Shown: positions 1 through 9,890, counted from the stretch's first letter. The stretch is DNA of 33,895 bases from Breznakibacter xylanolyticus (GCF_003254275.1 NZ_QKZK01000035.1:1-33895); one strand, 5' to 3'. Notes: generated by a model from the letters alone, not told the origin. Translations and numbers: made by a program.

Positions 1-16
1 ATTCAACTTTCGCAAG
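1..16. repeat. Left terminal inverted repeat of the IS
   Basis: ATTCAACTTTCGCAAG, the exact reverse complement of 1564-1579. Similarity ends right after base 16, so the repeat is 16 bp unless it extends left of the window. Confidence 0.9.
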
Positions 17-21
17 CTCTG

Positions 22-1464
22 TCAACCTGCCTGTAATAGGCTGTTGAGATTTAAGTATCTTGTAAGTTTATCATTTTCAGCAAATAATTTTTCCATTAAC
101 AATTCGATTTCGACATTAAACATTTCGGACAATTCACTCAATATCTCCGTGATTATTAGCCATACCTGCTCGGCAATGGTTAGTTTTAGGGCATCTTTCT
201 GTGATGCTCTAAATAGTTCACCGAGTGTTTCATAGTCATTGACCCGCTTAATGACCGAAAGAATGTTATATTGAACCATACAAAGCGTCGTCGATGCAAT
301 TTGTGCATCAAAATCCTGCGACTGGCATTTACCCAAGCCAAGGTGCTGCTTGCTTTCTTTGAAAAAAACCTCCACAGACCAGCGAGTCGAGTAGATTTTA
401 TACGCTTGTTCGAAAGTTAGTTCTGTATTGGTGGTCATCATGCCATTCCAGTTGCCTTTGTGGGAGGCTTTACAAAAAAAGAGCTTTACGCGAACCCCTT
501 TAAAGTCAACAATGGTTTCAGCGTAATAGTAACCGATAAGCTTAGAACGTTTGGTCTTTTTCTTACGCCGCAGTAAATCAATGATTTCTTTCGATGTCAG
601 GCTTTTGCCGAAGGCCTCATATCGAGTTTTTCCCATTTTGATCATGCCAATGAAGTGGCAGCCGATACGGCGAGTAACAATGAATTTGATCAATTCAAAA
701 CAGGTAAACCAACTGTCAGTAAGCACATAATCAAAGCGAATGCCTTTGGTGATAGCCAAGCGAATCATCTTGATCATGGACTCAATTTTACTCAAATGGT
801 AGTCGTTGACGCGTTCACTTCCCATGCTCGTCTTGTGTCGTTTCTTTGCGTATTGCTTTTTGATTTGGATCGGGGTGAATCCATAAGGTTTGCTTTGATT
901 TTTACCCTTCTCGCCATGCAAACTAAAGTCAAGAGAGAAGAAGCTCTTTCCATCGTGATACCCCATGAAAAGCCCTTTAAACCCGATATTAAACGTATGG
1001 CTTACGTGCGAATAAATTCTGCTAATCAACTCAATCTTGCGACCAGTCTTGGGCAAATCAGTATCATCGAAAATCAAACAGGTCGGGTTTAAATTTGTCG
1101 AATCCGTACTTTTCTGCACCTTACGTATCAATTGCATATTCAGGCTATATGCCAAATTACGCCAGTTGATGGAGGAATCGTTCAGGAGTCGATAAAATAC
1201 ATCTTTACCGCAGTATAGAATACGGCTTAAACCGGAATTCGAATAATGCCATGATGTTTTAACTTCAAAAAAAGGAAACAACAGCAATAAAGCAAGTTTT
1301 CCGTGATTGGTGTACTTATGATTACAGGCTTGTGAAAACCCAAATTTTGTATCCGAAAATGTCAATGAACGTATCGTGGTAAAAATTGTATCCATCGCTT
1401 TTTCACTTGAAGTAAAAAAGCCATTAATCTCTGAAAGTATTACAGTATCTTTAAACCGCAGCAT
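22..1464 (-). CDS. IS4-family DDE transposase
   Basis: A 480-residue transposase that would cut and rejoin the IS ends. The DDE catalytic set is visible: an aspartate cluster at 133-136 (FDDTD), Asp250 in LTDSWF, and Glu365. The IS4 signature Y-(2)-R-(3)-E-(6)-K fits exactly as Tyr358, Arg361, Glu365 and Lys372. It is full length for the family, has no frameshift, and sits between matching terminal repeats, so it may be active. The start ATG at 1464-1462 faces the right end of the element. Assignment to IS4 is from the signature; the subgroup was not determined. Confidence 0.93.
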   Translation of the reverse strand: MLRFKDTVILSEINGFFTSSEKAMDTIFTTIRSLTFSDTKFGFSQACNHKYTNHGKLALLLLFPFFEVKTSWHYSNSGLSRILYCGKDVFYRLLNDSSINWRNLAYSLNMQLIRKVQKSTDSTNLNPTCLIFDDTDLPKTGRKIELISRIYSHVSHTFNIGFKGLFMGYHDGKSFFSLDFSLHGEKGKNQSKPYGFTPIQIKKQYAKKRHKTSMGSERVNDYHLSKIESMIKMIRLAITKGIRFDYVLTDSWFTCFELIKFIVTRRIGCHFIGMIKMGKTRYEAFGKSLTSKEIIDLLRRKKKTKRSKLIGYYYAETIVDFKGVRVKLFFCKASHKGNWNGMMTTNTELTFEQAYKIYSTRWSVEVFFKESKQHLGLGKCQSQDFDAQIASTTLCMVQYNILSVIKRVNDYETLGELFRASQKDALKLTIAEQVWLIITEILSELSEMFNVEIELLMEKLFAENDKLTRYLNLNSLLQAG

Positions 1465-1563
1465 AATCGTTTGGGATTGTTTGGCGACATAAAGATACTG
1501 AATATCAGGATCTTAACCAAATTATTGTGCTGCTTTTTTGTTGTAAATCAGTCATATATCGTA

Positions 1564-1579
1564 CTTGCGAAAGTTGAAT
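1564..1579. repeat. Right terminal inverted repeat of the IS
   Basis: CTTGCGAAAGTTGAAT, the exact reverse complement of 1-16. An in-frame TGA for the HTCS reading frame lies inside it (1575-1577), closing that frame. Confidence 0.9.
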
Positions 1580-4500
1580 CAATTATAAAAGTGAGCCAGG
1601 CAATGAACGATCGCTTTTTTCCAATTGGGTCAATAGTTTGTTTTTCGACAAGGATGGGGTTTTGTGGGTGGGAACATCTAAGGGGGTGAATGTGTATGAC
1701 CAACGGCGCGACGATTTTATCCGCCGACATGATTTGCCGTTGCTGAATATTTATCGGATTGCACAGGATAGGCATGGTAACATGTTGTTTGGATCACACA
1801 ATTTATATGTCGAGAGGGCGAAAGGGACACCCAAAGTTCTGGAGTTTTTTCCCGATGACAACCGCCCCAATTCTATTAGTCACGGGCTGGTGAATTGCAT
1901 TTTTATTGACAGTAAAAACAATGTTTGGATAGGGACGCAGCATGGCCTGAATTTGTTTAATGTTGAGATGGGCATTTTTAAGCGAATTTATGAGATGCCC
2001 GGTGATGAACGCAGTTTGTTAGGCAATCAAATTCATTCCATTGCCGAGGACAGTCTGCATCGGTTGTGGGTGGGTACGTCCAAAGGGCTAAATATGCTCG
2101 ATTTGGATCAGAATGAGATTACATTTAAGCGCTTTGCGCATCAAAAAAACGATGTCACTTCTTTGTCGGGCGGGACTGTTTTGTCGATTTATTGTGATTC
2201 GCAATCACGCTTGTGGGTGGGGACGCAAAATGGCGGCGTTAATTTGTTGCATGAAGATGGGAATGGATGTTTTTGGTTTCAGCGATTTGCAACCCCCATT
2301 GATAACTTGTCACCAACCACGATTGCTTATCAATCGATTCAAACCATTTTTGAAGATCGACAGGGTAACCTCTGGTTTGGTACTTATGCGGCCGGGGTTT
2401 GTGTGAGTTATGCGGCTGAAAAACGGTTTGTGAAGGTGTCGACGGCCGTGAATCAGGGAGCCTCTCTTAGTAATAACCATGTGAATACATTTTTGGAGGA
2501 TGGATCAGCTGTGTGGATTGGGACGGAGTGGGGGCTTAACAGGTATGATACGATAACGGGGCGTTCGGAAAAATTCATTTTTCGGGAGGGGGAACCTCAT
2601 GGCTTGTTGTCCAATTCCATTTGGGCGTTGGCCAAAGATCGTCGGGGACGGATGTGGATTGGTACCTGGGGTGGTGGATTGAGTTATTATGATTTAAAGG
2701 GTGGGCGGTTTGTAAACCTGATGGACGAGGCTGTGCGACAGCATGTCAATTGTCAGAACGTGTTTTCAATTTTGGTAGACGATGATGACAATTTATGGCT
2801 CGGAACCATGGGGGGCGGGTTGGTGCATTATGACGTGGCAAAGAATCGTTTTACCGCCTATGAGCTTTCAAATTCCCATATTGCCACCAATTATGTGGAA
2901 GCTGTGGTGCCTTGGTCCGATGACGTATTGTTGTTGGCCAATATTAATGGGATTTCGGTATTTCGTAAGTCCGACAGGCAGTTTAGTCCGTTGTTATTGC
3001 CCGAGTCAATGCAGATTGATTTGCGCGGGGTTTATGTTTATTGCATGTTGAAAGACCGAACCGGTTGTTTGTGGATGGGAACCGAGGTTGGTTTGTTTGT
3101 GTTAAATTCCGATTGGAGTCAGGGATTCCGTTATACGGTCGCCGATGGTTTGCCCAACAATTCGGTCAAGAGTATTGAGGAAGATGATGAAGGGTATCTT
3201 TGGCTGGGAACCAACAATGGGCTCTCGCGTGTCGATGCCGGATGTGGTGACACGCGTTGTCGCTTTACCAATTATACCGTTGGTGATGGTTTGCAGGGCA
3301 AGGAATTTAACCGGCGTTCGGTGATGAAGACCTCAAGGGGGGGGCTTTATTTTGGAGGTATTCATGGTATGAACCGTTTCATGCCTTCTGACATCCGATC
3401 TAATCCTTATGTGCCACCGGTGGTGATTACCGATTTGTTTTTTCATCACGAACCGGTTTTGGTGGGGGGTGAAGGTTCTCCATTGATGGCTCAAATGTCG
3501 TTGACCGATACTGTGGTTCTGCAGTCCAATCAGAATCATTTTGGGTTTGGTTTTGCGGCACTGAACTTTGTGTCGTCGGGGCATAATCAATTTGCATATC
3601 GGTTAGAAGGCTTGGATCAGCAATGGAACGAGGTCGGGGAACATCGCGAAGTCAATTACACCAATGTGAGCCCCGGGGAGTATCGCTTTCAGGTGCGGGC
3701 TGCCAATAACGACGGCTTGTGGAACGATACCCCTGCCAGTGTGCATGTGATTGTTTTGCCTCCCTGGTGGCGAACGAATGTTGCGTATGCCATCTACGGT
3801 TTGATGGTGCTGTTGTTGATTTATCTGTTTCGCCGTTATTCGCTTATTGAGGCCAATCGTAAGCACGAATTGATTGTAGATCAGTTTAATCACATGAAGG
3901 ATAAGGAGGTGAGTCAGGCCAAGTTTGATTTCTTTACCCATTTGTCACACGAAATTCGTACCCCCTTGTCGTTGATCAAGGCGCCCATTGATGATTTGGT
4001 ACACGACGAGCGGGTTGCCCCGGAGGTGAAGGAGCGGGTGATGCCTGCTTATCGTAACACGCGGCGGTTGGTGATGTTGATTGATCAGCTGCTCAATTTT
4101 CGTAAGGTTGAGGAGGGGCAGGAACGATTGAATGCCTCGTATGTCAATGTCATCGATATGGTGGGGCAGGTGGTGGAGGCTTTTATGTATAAGTCGTCGG
4201 GGAAATCTGGTCGCATTGTTTTAGACGCTAACGAGGCCGAGCTTCACGCTTGGTTGGATGCCGATAAGATGATGATTGTGTTGTATAACTTGCTTTCAAA
4301 TGCACTCAAATACAGTGGTGATGACAATATGGTGACGGTTTCTGTGGGGCGTGAAGGCGATGTGAAGGGGCGGTTTGAAGGGATGCAAAGCAAGGATGCT
4401 GCTCGGCACTGGGAACGGGTCGTGATTCGAGTTGCCGATAAGGGCATTGGTATTCCTGCCGAGGTATTACCCTTGGTTTTTAATCCTTACTACAGGGGTG

Positions 4501-5543
4501 ATCATCACATGCATCGGGAAATGGCAAAAGGAACAGGCATTGGGTTGAGTCTGGCCAAGAAGTATGTTGAGTTGCATGCCGGTGTTATTTCCGTGCAAAG
4601 TGAGCTGGGCAAAGGGAGCATTTTTGAAGTGAATTTTCCTGCAGAAGCAAATCGTCCCGAAGGGGCGCAGGCATTTTTAAAAACGAACACGCCTGTGGAG
4701 TTCGTGTTTGGAGGAGATTTCACTCCCGGGGTGACGGATATTTACTCTTCTCACACGTCTGCGACAGGGCGGTCGTTGGTATTGTTAATTGAAGATCATC
4801 CTGAGTTACTCGATTATTTGTGCCAACAGTTGATGGCATATTATCAGGTGGTTGCGGTGGGCACGGGCGAAGAAGGGCTGCAGAAAGCCCGAGAGCTAAA
4901 CCCCGATTTGGTGGTGACCGATGTGATGTTACCCGGGATGGATGGTTTTGCCCTGACGCAGGCGCTTAAGGGGGATATTCTCACCAGTCATATCCCCATT
5001 GTGATGCTTACGGCCAAAGGGTACGACGAACATCACTTGCAGGGTGTTCAGAGTGGTGCCGATGCCTATCTGACCAAGCCTTTCTCAATGCCAATCCTTT
5101 TCTCGTATATCCGTAATATTTTAGAATCAGGCGAACGTCTCAAGTCCAAATACCGTCAGAAACTCGTTGTTGAACCCTCTGGCATGTCGGTCAATCATGT
5201 CGATCAGGAGTTTCTTTCAAAATTGCTGGCCGTGATGAAGGATCAGATGGGTAACCCGGAGTTTGACGTGCAGGAGTTGTGTGATGAAATGCACGTGAGC
5301 TATCGTACCATGGCTCGAAAAATTAAGGCATTGACCGATTTGACGGCCACTGAGTTTATTCGGTCATTGCGATTGAAACATGCCGCAGGTTTATTGGCCA
5401 ATGGAGCCCTTAATGTATCGGAAGTGAGCCAGTTGTCGGGATTTAATGATCCTGCTTATTTTAGTCGATGTTTTCAGAAAGAATTTGGCGTTTCTCCGTC
5501 AAATTACGGGACAAATAGCCCATTGGCAGGCATGTCCAAATAG
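1580..5543 (+). pseudogene. Hybrid two-component system sensor/regulator (HTCS), 5'-truncated by the IS
   Basis: One polypeptide normally combining periplasmic sensor, histidine kinase, receiver and AraC regulator. From the nominal TTG at 1638 (1301 codons): Reg_prop beta-propeller repeats to about 630 (recurrent LWxGT..GL motifs), Y_Y_Y domain about 640-705, one membrane helix about 715-735, HisKA with phospho-acceptor His771 in FTHLSHEIRTP, HATPase with NLLSNALKYS, GIGIP and GTGIGLS, receiver with Asp1095 in VTDVMLPGMDG, and a C-terminal AraC-type HTH about 1190-1290. The frame extends upstream of 1638 with propeller-like sequence (YKSEPGNERSLFSNWVNSL) right up to the IS tip. No signal peptide or in-frame ATG remains near the start. 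By comparison with the family I infer that the signal peptide and first repeat, roughly 70-80 residues, were left on the far side of the IS. As placed, it would be the regulator of the adjacent xylan locus. The kinase and output domains look intact. Confidence 0.9.
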
Positions 5544-6040
5544 TTGGCAGATGTGTCCAAGCTGCCAATAGTGCGTTTATATAGATTTGTGAAGATTCAT
5601 TTACAATTATTCACACGTGAATCATTGTTGTGCAAATTTGAAATCTCAACCAAAGGAAATTTATGAAACGTACTTTTGCCATTCCGTTATTAATGCGAAT
5701 TCAACGAAAGTTGCCGAACTCTAATTCTAAGAGTAAAATATTTCGCTGGCAATACTATTCTTAAAATCACAAAAAAGATCAGGCTAATTAAAGCTGCCTG
5801 TTACGCAAAGCAACCAACTTTTACATCACCGTAATTAGTGGCGATTATGGTTTTTTTGAAGCAGCTTTTTAGTCGATGCTTTAATTGTGAGTATTGAATA
5901 TATCCATGTCAATTTCTTCCATGTCAATTAATTCAGACTTTGGGTATTTTATTTACATCGAAAACTTTTGTGATATTATGCTTTTATAGCGCCTGATAGG
6001 TTATCTATAATTAATTATTAATCATTAACAAATTACTTAC
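5544..6040. other. AT-rich intergenic region with small repeats
   Basis: A hairpin with 7-bp arms (TTGGCAG at 5544-5550, CTGCCAA at 5562-5568) follows the HTCS stop without a T-run. Its left part is an imperfect direct copy of the last coding bases (5524-5540). A Bacteroidota -7-like TAGATTTG lies at 5582-5589 without a clear -33 box, and a 14-bp dyad ATTCAC-AC-GTGAAT at 5609-5622. The dyad could be an operator, but nothing proves that. Beyond the short ORF at 5663 I see no gene. Confidence 0.5.
5663..5764 (+). pseudogene. Possible truncated start of a secreted-protein gene (33 codons)
   Basis: Starts MKRTFAIPLLM, which looks like the beginning of a signal peptide, with a purine-rich AAAGGAAA stretch 5 bases before the ATG. 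The hydrophobic run breaks off after 11 residues and continues as a basic, featureless tail to TAA. The break falls at ATTCAACGAAAGTTG, which shares short words with the IS tips. It may be a gene start left after an insertion or deletion, or a chance ORF. Confidence 0.25.
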
Positions 6041-6793
6041 ATGAAAAAACAACTATTCATTTTCGCTTTTGCAGTTTGTGGCCTTAATGTGTTTTCACAA
6101 ACAACTTTTACCGTAGAAAACTTCGAAGCCAAAGCCTTGAACGAAGATTTACCAATGAGAGAGTGGAATGCTGGAGACGGAACAGCAATCGTAAAAGCCA
6201 ATCCGACTGATGCAGCTCAGAAATCGGCTTTAATAGTTACGAGTAACTATGACGCACACCTAAAAATTAATGTAACCCTACCTGTCGGCAAAAATTTGAC
6301 TGATTACAACAAAATCAAGTTTGACATCTATTTGAATCAAGAACATCCTTTAGACGACTATAAGAAGATGATGGTGTATGCAGGTAATGATGTTATATAT
6401 CAAGATGCAGACTATACTATACAAGCACCAATTGCAACATGGACTACCAAAGAGTATACATTATCAAATTTGAAGGCGATCAACACTTTTGATTTGGATT
6501 TGGGTATAACTACTGATAAAGGAAATTACTACATCGACAATATCGTACTGGTTCAGAAAAGTGCAACTGCATTAAGCGAAGTTGAAGCAGAGACTTTTAG
6601 CGCAACTGTTTCATCAAATACAATTGAGTTATCTCAAGTGGCTAGTTCTTTAATGGTGTTTGATATCACCGGCCAAATGTTAGTAAGTGCCGAAAACACA
6701 AGCTCTGTTGAGGTTTCATTGCGAGACGGTTCAGTCTATGTAATAAAAGCAGTAGTTAACGGTAGATTACAAACAGTTAAGATTGTTAAATAA
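6041..6793 (+). CDS. Secreted jelly-roll (carbohydrate-binding-like) protein with T9SS tail
   Basis: A 250-residue protein with three parts. Residues 1-19 are a signal peptide ending ..NVFSQ. Residues about 25-175 form a beta-rich domain beginning VENFEAKALNEDLP and ending in YYIDNIVLVQK, a typical jelly-roll close. Residues about 190-250 are a type IX secretion sorting domain (FDITGQML, then a terminal TVKIVK). The middle resembles the extra N-terminal domains I recall from Bacteroidota GH10 xylanases, so a xylan-binding role is plausible but inferred. No catalytic motif is visible. It lies between the HTCS and GH8 genes, has AT-rich codons like GH8, and is followed by a strong hairpin, so it is probably transcribed alone. 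Confidence 0.75.
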   Translation: MKKQLFIFAFAVCGLNVFSQTTFTVENFEAKALNEDLPMREWNAGDGTAIVKANPTDAAQKSALIVTSNYDAHLKINVTLPVGKNLTDYNKIKFDIYLNQEHPLDDYKKMMVYAGNDVIYQDADYTIQAPIATWTTKEYTLSNLKAINTFDLDLGITTDKGNYYIDNIVLVQKSATALSEVEAETFSATVSSNTIELSQVASSLMVFDITGQMLVSAENTSSVEVSLRDGSVYVIKAVVNGRLQTVKIVK

Positions 6794-6822
6794 TCTCGAC
6801 TAATTAGATTTAAAATACAGTC

Positions 6823-6864
6823 ATTCTATTCATCCATTTGAGATAACAAATGGATGAATAGAAT
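6823..6864 (+). terminator. Perfect 18-bp stem hairpin after the jelly-roll gene
   Basis: Arms 6823-6840 and 6847-6864 are exact reverse complements around the 6-base loop AGATAA, starting 27 bases after the stop codon. There is no long T-run, only an AT-rich tail. It could end transcription or protect the 3' end of the mRNA. Confidence 0.6.
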
Positions 6865-7296
6865 ATAAAAATACCTGCAAATAATAAGTGTGAAACATTA
6901 ATTCTACTCCCAAGGAATTATTCTAAACTTAGTTATTCTCATCGAAAATCAGGTTTAATATATGCGAAGTGTTGGTTTGTTGTTACTTGTTACATCAATG
7001 TGAAGTGTCAATTTAAACGATTTACATTGAATATATTAAAGTAAGGTATACGCTGATGACGGCGAATGCGATATCAACAAGATGCGACGTGCAATGATCG
7101 GGAGATAACGTAATTCATATACACAGTTCTGTCGCAGGAATGTGCATTGTCAAAAAGGTTGTGAATGACGAGACTGTTACCCGCAAAATCATGAAATAGA
7201 TTTAAAATATATTAGTAGAATGCTGCCTAGTTATCATGCTATCAGTGTTTTGATTGTTATTAATTATATTATTATACTACATATTACAATGCAATT
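6865..7296. other. Intergenic region upstream of the GH8 gene
   Basis: About 430 bases of AT-rich DNA with stops in all frames I checked. The last 60 bases before the GH8 ATG are almost all A and T, as expected for a Bacteroidota promoter and leader, but no clean TTTG/TAnnTTTG pair was found. Confidence 0.4.
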
Positions 7297-9198
7297 ATGA
7301 TGAAATTAATTTTATTGACGTGTTTATTGCTCATCGGAGCACCCTCATTTGCTGTTGACTTTACCGTGCAGACAGAATCAATGACTTGTAGTGGTCCTTA
7401 TGCTGGAAAAATAACGAATCCATTTGAAGGAATTGCACTTTATGCCAATAATGATGCAGGCACGATCACTCAAAACATCACAAATATGCCAGGTGTTTTT
7501 GATGTTGAACTAAGAGGCGCATCAAACAATAATAATAATGCCACGGTTAGTTTGTTGCTTGATGGAACCGAAATAGCCACTTTTACCTACAACTCTACAG
7601 TAGCCACAACTATCAAAAAATCAATTGAATTAGCGGGTGCTGCAGGCAATCACGATTTAAAACTTTTGATGAAAACGGATAATGGCGCTAGCGACATCTA
7701 TCTCGACTGGCTCGCTTTTACAAGAACGGGCAATATTCCCCCTCCGCCCGCACCTCCTGTAATCCCAGCTCGCGGTGCTGTCTATACAGGCAACTATCGC
7801 AACATGTTTCTGGAGGCTGGATACACACAAAATCAAATCGATACAAAGGTTAACAGTGTCTTTCAACAACTCTTTTATGGAACAGCTGATCAAAAGGTTT
7901 ACTACGAAAAAGGAGTGGATGAAGCCTACATTTTAGATGTAAATAATAATGATGTGAGATCTGAAGGTCAATCGTATGGGATGATGATAGCCGTGCAAAT
8001 GAATAAACAAACGGAGTTTGATAAACTTTGGAAATTTGCCAAAACAAATATGCAGCATCAAAGTGGCTATAGAGAAGGGTATTTTGCTTGGAAATGTAGT
8101 GCTACAGGCACAAAACTCGATGAAAATACCGCTTCGGATGGTGAAATGTATTTTGTAACAGCACTCTATTTTGCCTCAGTACGATTTGGCGACCATGGTG
8201 GTATCTTTAATTACAGAGCTGAAGCCGACGAAATTCTGACCAAAATCATGAACAAGGGGTGGCCTCATAATAGCATTCCAGGATCTGTGACTAATATGTT
8301 TAATCCTGATAAGCAGATATGTTTTGTCCCTTATGCAAGTTCCTCTGAGTTCACTGATCCATCTTACTATCTTCCCGGATTTTTAGATGTTTGGGCAATC
8401 ATGGCAAAGGATAAAAAAGATTATTGGGCTGATGCTGCTAATGTGGCCCGTGATTTTTTACAGATCGTAGCTCATCCTAAAACCGGATTAACCCCTGATT
8501 ATTCGAACTATAATGGAACTGTGAGAGGATCTTCGGAAACCGATAAATTTTCCAACGATGCGATGCGTGTAATTATGAATGTTGCATCAGACTACAGCTG
8601 GTTTAAAAAGGATGAGAGAGAGAAAGAGCTCTGTATGAGAATCCAGTCATTTTTTAAGACTCAAGGGATATACACTTACGTCACAAAATATGAGTTAGAT
8701 GGCAGACCACAATCCGGATCCGTCGATCAGGCTGTGAGTTTGATGAGTTGCAATGCCGTTGGTTCGCTGGCCTCAACCGATGCTGTCGCATGGGAGTTTA
8801 TCAAAGCTCTTTGGGATAGAGAACCCACAACAGGCCGATACCGCTATTATGATGGTATGCTGCAGATGCTCAGTATGTTGCATCTTTCAGGGCAATACAA
8901 AGCATGGGTGTCAAGTAATGCAACTGCAACATCTATTAAGTCAGATCGTTCGGCTAATTCGCTGTCGAACATTACGGTATTTCCCAACCCAACTTTCAAC
9001 ACAATAACACTCTCTGGATTAAAAGATGAAATCTATTCAATTCAGGTGTTTAATACTTTAGGTGTTTTGTATTTGGATAGAACGATAGATGGTGTCTCCA
9101 ATAATACCCTATCCCTCGAGGATCTTCCTAAAGGAACCTATTTGGTTAAGATTAAAAACAATGATTCTCAAACCACAATTAAAGTTGTGAAGAAATAA
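7297..9198 (+). CDS. GH8 xylanase-like glycoside hydrolase with CBM6-like domain and T9SS tail
   Basis: A 633-residue secreted enzyme. A signal peptide (1-19, ..GAPSFA) is followed by a CBM6-like jelly-roll about 20-143 ending IYLDWLAFTRTG, a proline linker (PPPPAPP, about 146-153), and a GH8 (alpha/alpha)6 domain about 155-540. A type IX sorting domain is at about 555-633 (VFPNPTFNTITLSG .. GTYLVKIKN). Glu223 in RSEGQSYGMM matches the GH8 general acid. TASDGEMYFVTALY and Asp421 in FSNDAMR are the expected acidic positions. In Bacteroidota, GH8 enzymes beside GH10 are usually endo-xylanases or reducing-end xylose-releasing exo-oligoxylanases; sequence alone does not decide which. The ATG follows a very AT-rich leader. 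Codon use is clearly more AT-rich than in the susC gene downstream. Confidence 0.9.
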   Translation: MMKLILLTCLLLIGAPSFAVDFTVQTESMTCSGPYAGKITNPFEGIALYANNDAGTITQNITNMPGVFDVELRGASNNNNNATVSLLLDGTEIATFTYNSTVATTIKKSIELAGAAGNHDLKLLMKTDNGASDIYLDWLAFTRTGNIPPPPAPPVIPARGAVYTGNYRNMFLEAGYTQNQIDTKVNSVFQQLFYGTADQKVYYEKGVDEAYILDVNNNDVRSEGQSYGMMIAVQMNKQTEFDKLWKFAKTNMQHQSGYREGYFAWKCSATGTKLDENTASDGEMYFVTALYFASVRFGDHGGIFNYRAEADEILTKIMNKGWPHNSIPGSVTNMFNPDKQICFVPYASSSEFTDPSYYLPGFLDVWAIMAKDKKDYWADAANVARDFLQIVAHPKTGLTPDYSNYNGTVRGSSETDKFSNDAMRVIMNVASDYSWFKKDEREKELCMRIQSFFKTQGIYTYVTKYELDGRPQSGSVDQAVSLMSCNAVGSLASTDAVAWEFIKALWDREPTTGRYRYYDGMLQMLSMLHLSGQYKAWVSSNATATSIKSDRSANSLSNITVFPNPTFNTITLSGLKDEIYSIQVFNTLGVLYLDRTIDGVSNNTLSLEDLPKGTYLVKIKNNDSQTTIKVVKK

Positions 9199-9644
9199 AA
9201 ATATTCATGGGGGATGACAGATATTTAATTTGTTATCTCCTATGAAACCACAAACCGGTCGGCCATCCTGCCTCTGTGTGCGATAAGCCAAAGAGGATCA
9301 TGATAATGCCAATGTTTAATTTTCAAATTTGTGTTTGTGAAATAAATGAAATAGACGCATTGTGAATGAGTTAAATTGTTGAATATTTAAAATTATAGAC
9401 ATTGACGATGATGGAACTAAAGTTTGAATGACTCGCAATTTTCCAATTCAAGTATCTTTTTTTGTGACGAAAAGGCTTGTTCGGATCATCTTGCGATATA
9501 GCTTCACTTGCTCACAATATGGTTGCACAAAGGGTTGCAATGGCAATAAACCTTATGTACGCCAGTGTACTGGTTGTAGTCTCATTCATTCTTTTCTTCT
9601 TAGATGACTCCATGTATTTAGGAGTCGCACTTTTCTCTGAATTT

Positions 9645-9668
9645 GTTTTTGTTTTTGTTTTTGTTTTT
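9645..9668. repeat. Hexamer microsatellite, four GTTTTT units
   Basis: Four tandem GTTTTT units, about 220 bases upstream of the susC start. Such repeats can change length by slippage. Here it lies outside coding sequence, so any effect would be on expression. Confidence 0.85.
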
Positions 9669-9694
9669 GATGCCAATGGGCATGACGCTTTTTT

Positions 9695-9716
9695 CTGTCG
9701 GGGGTAACCCCGGCAG
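9695..9716 (+). terminator. GC-rich hairpin upstream of susC
   Basis: CTGTCGGGG (9695-9703) pairs with CCCCGGCAG (9708-9716), with one G-T wobble and a 4-base loop. Only AGTTAAAAAGG follows, so it is a weak terminator or an mRNA-leader structure. Confidence 0.4.
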
Positions 9717-9890
9717 TTAAAAAGGCGGGCTGCTTTGTATTGTCTCATTATTGATGAAGGTTATGGGTGTTAGTGAGCATATTTACAATGAGATAGGCTT
9801 TGTTTTTTAGGTGATGAACCGTGTATAATCAAAATTCAAATGATAATCAGTGTGTTTTATTATTTAATTATTAATTAACGATTGAGGACT

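Larger units (their letters stand above)
1..1579 (-). mobile_element. IS4-family insertion sequence, complete
   Basis: A 1579-bp element bounded by perfect 16-bp terminal inverted repeats, with one transposase gene filling nearly all of it on the minus strand. The transposase stop lies 5 bp inside the left repeat, and about 100 bp of non-coding DNA separates its start from the right repeat. Past the right tip the sequence at once reads as HTCS sensor coding sequence, so the element sits inside that gene. The target-site duplication cannot be checked because the left flank lies outside the window. Confidence 0.9.
9199..9890. other. Long leader/intergenic region upstream of susC
   Basis: About 690 bases without a convincing gene. 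It holds a hexamer repeat (9645-9668), a GC-rich hairpin (9695-9716), and just before susC a TTTG about 21 bases upstream of TATAATCA (near 9801-9833), which is a weak promoter candidate. A 76-codon ORF at 9477-9707 is judged spurious. Confidence 0.5.

Noticed and set aside
655-1092. 145-codon plus-strand ORF
   Set aside because: It lies opposite the transposase gene, has no recognisable domain, and the minus-strand reading carries the DDE motifs.
9477-9707. 76-codon ORF with hydrophobic stretch upstream of susC
   Set aside because: The hydrophobicity comes partly from the GTTTTT hexamer (repeated Phe-Val). It has no family features and ends in the hairpin.
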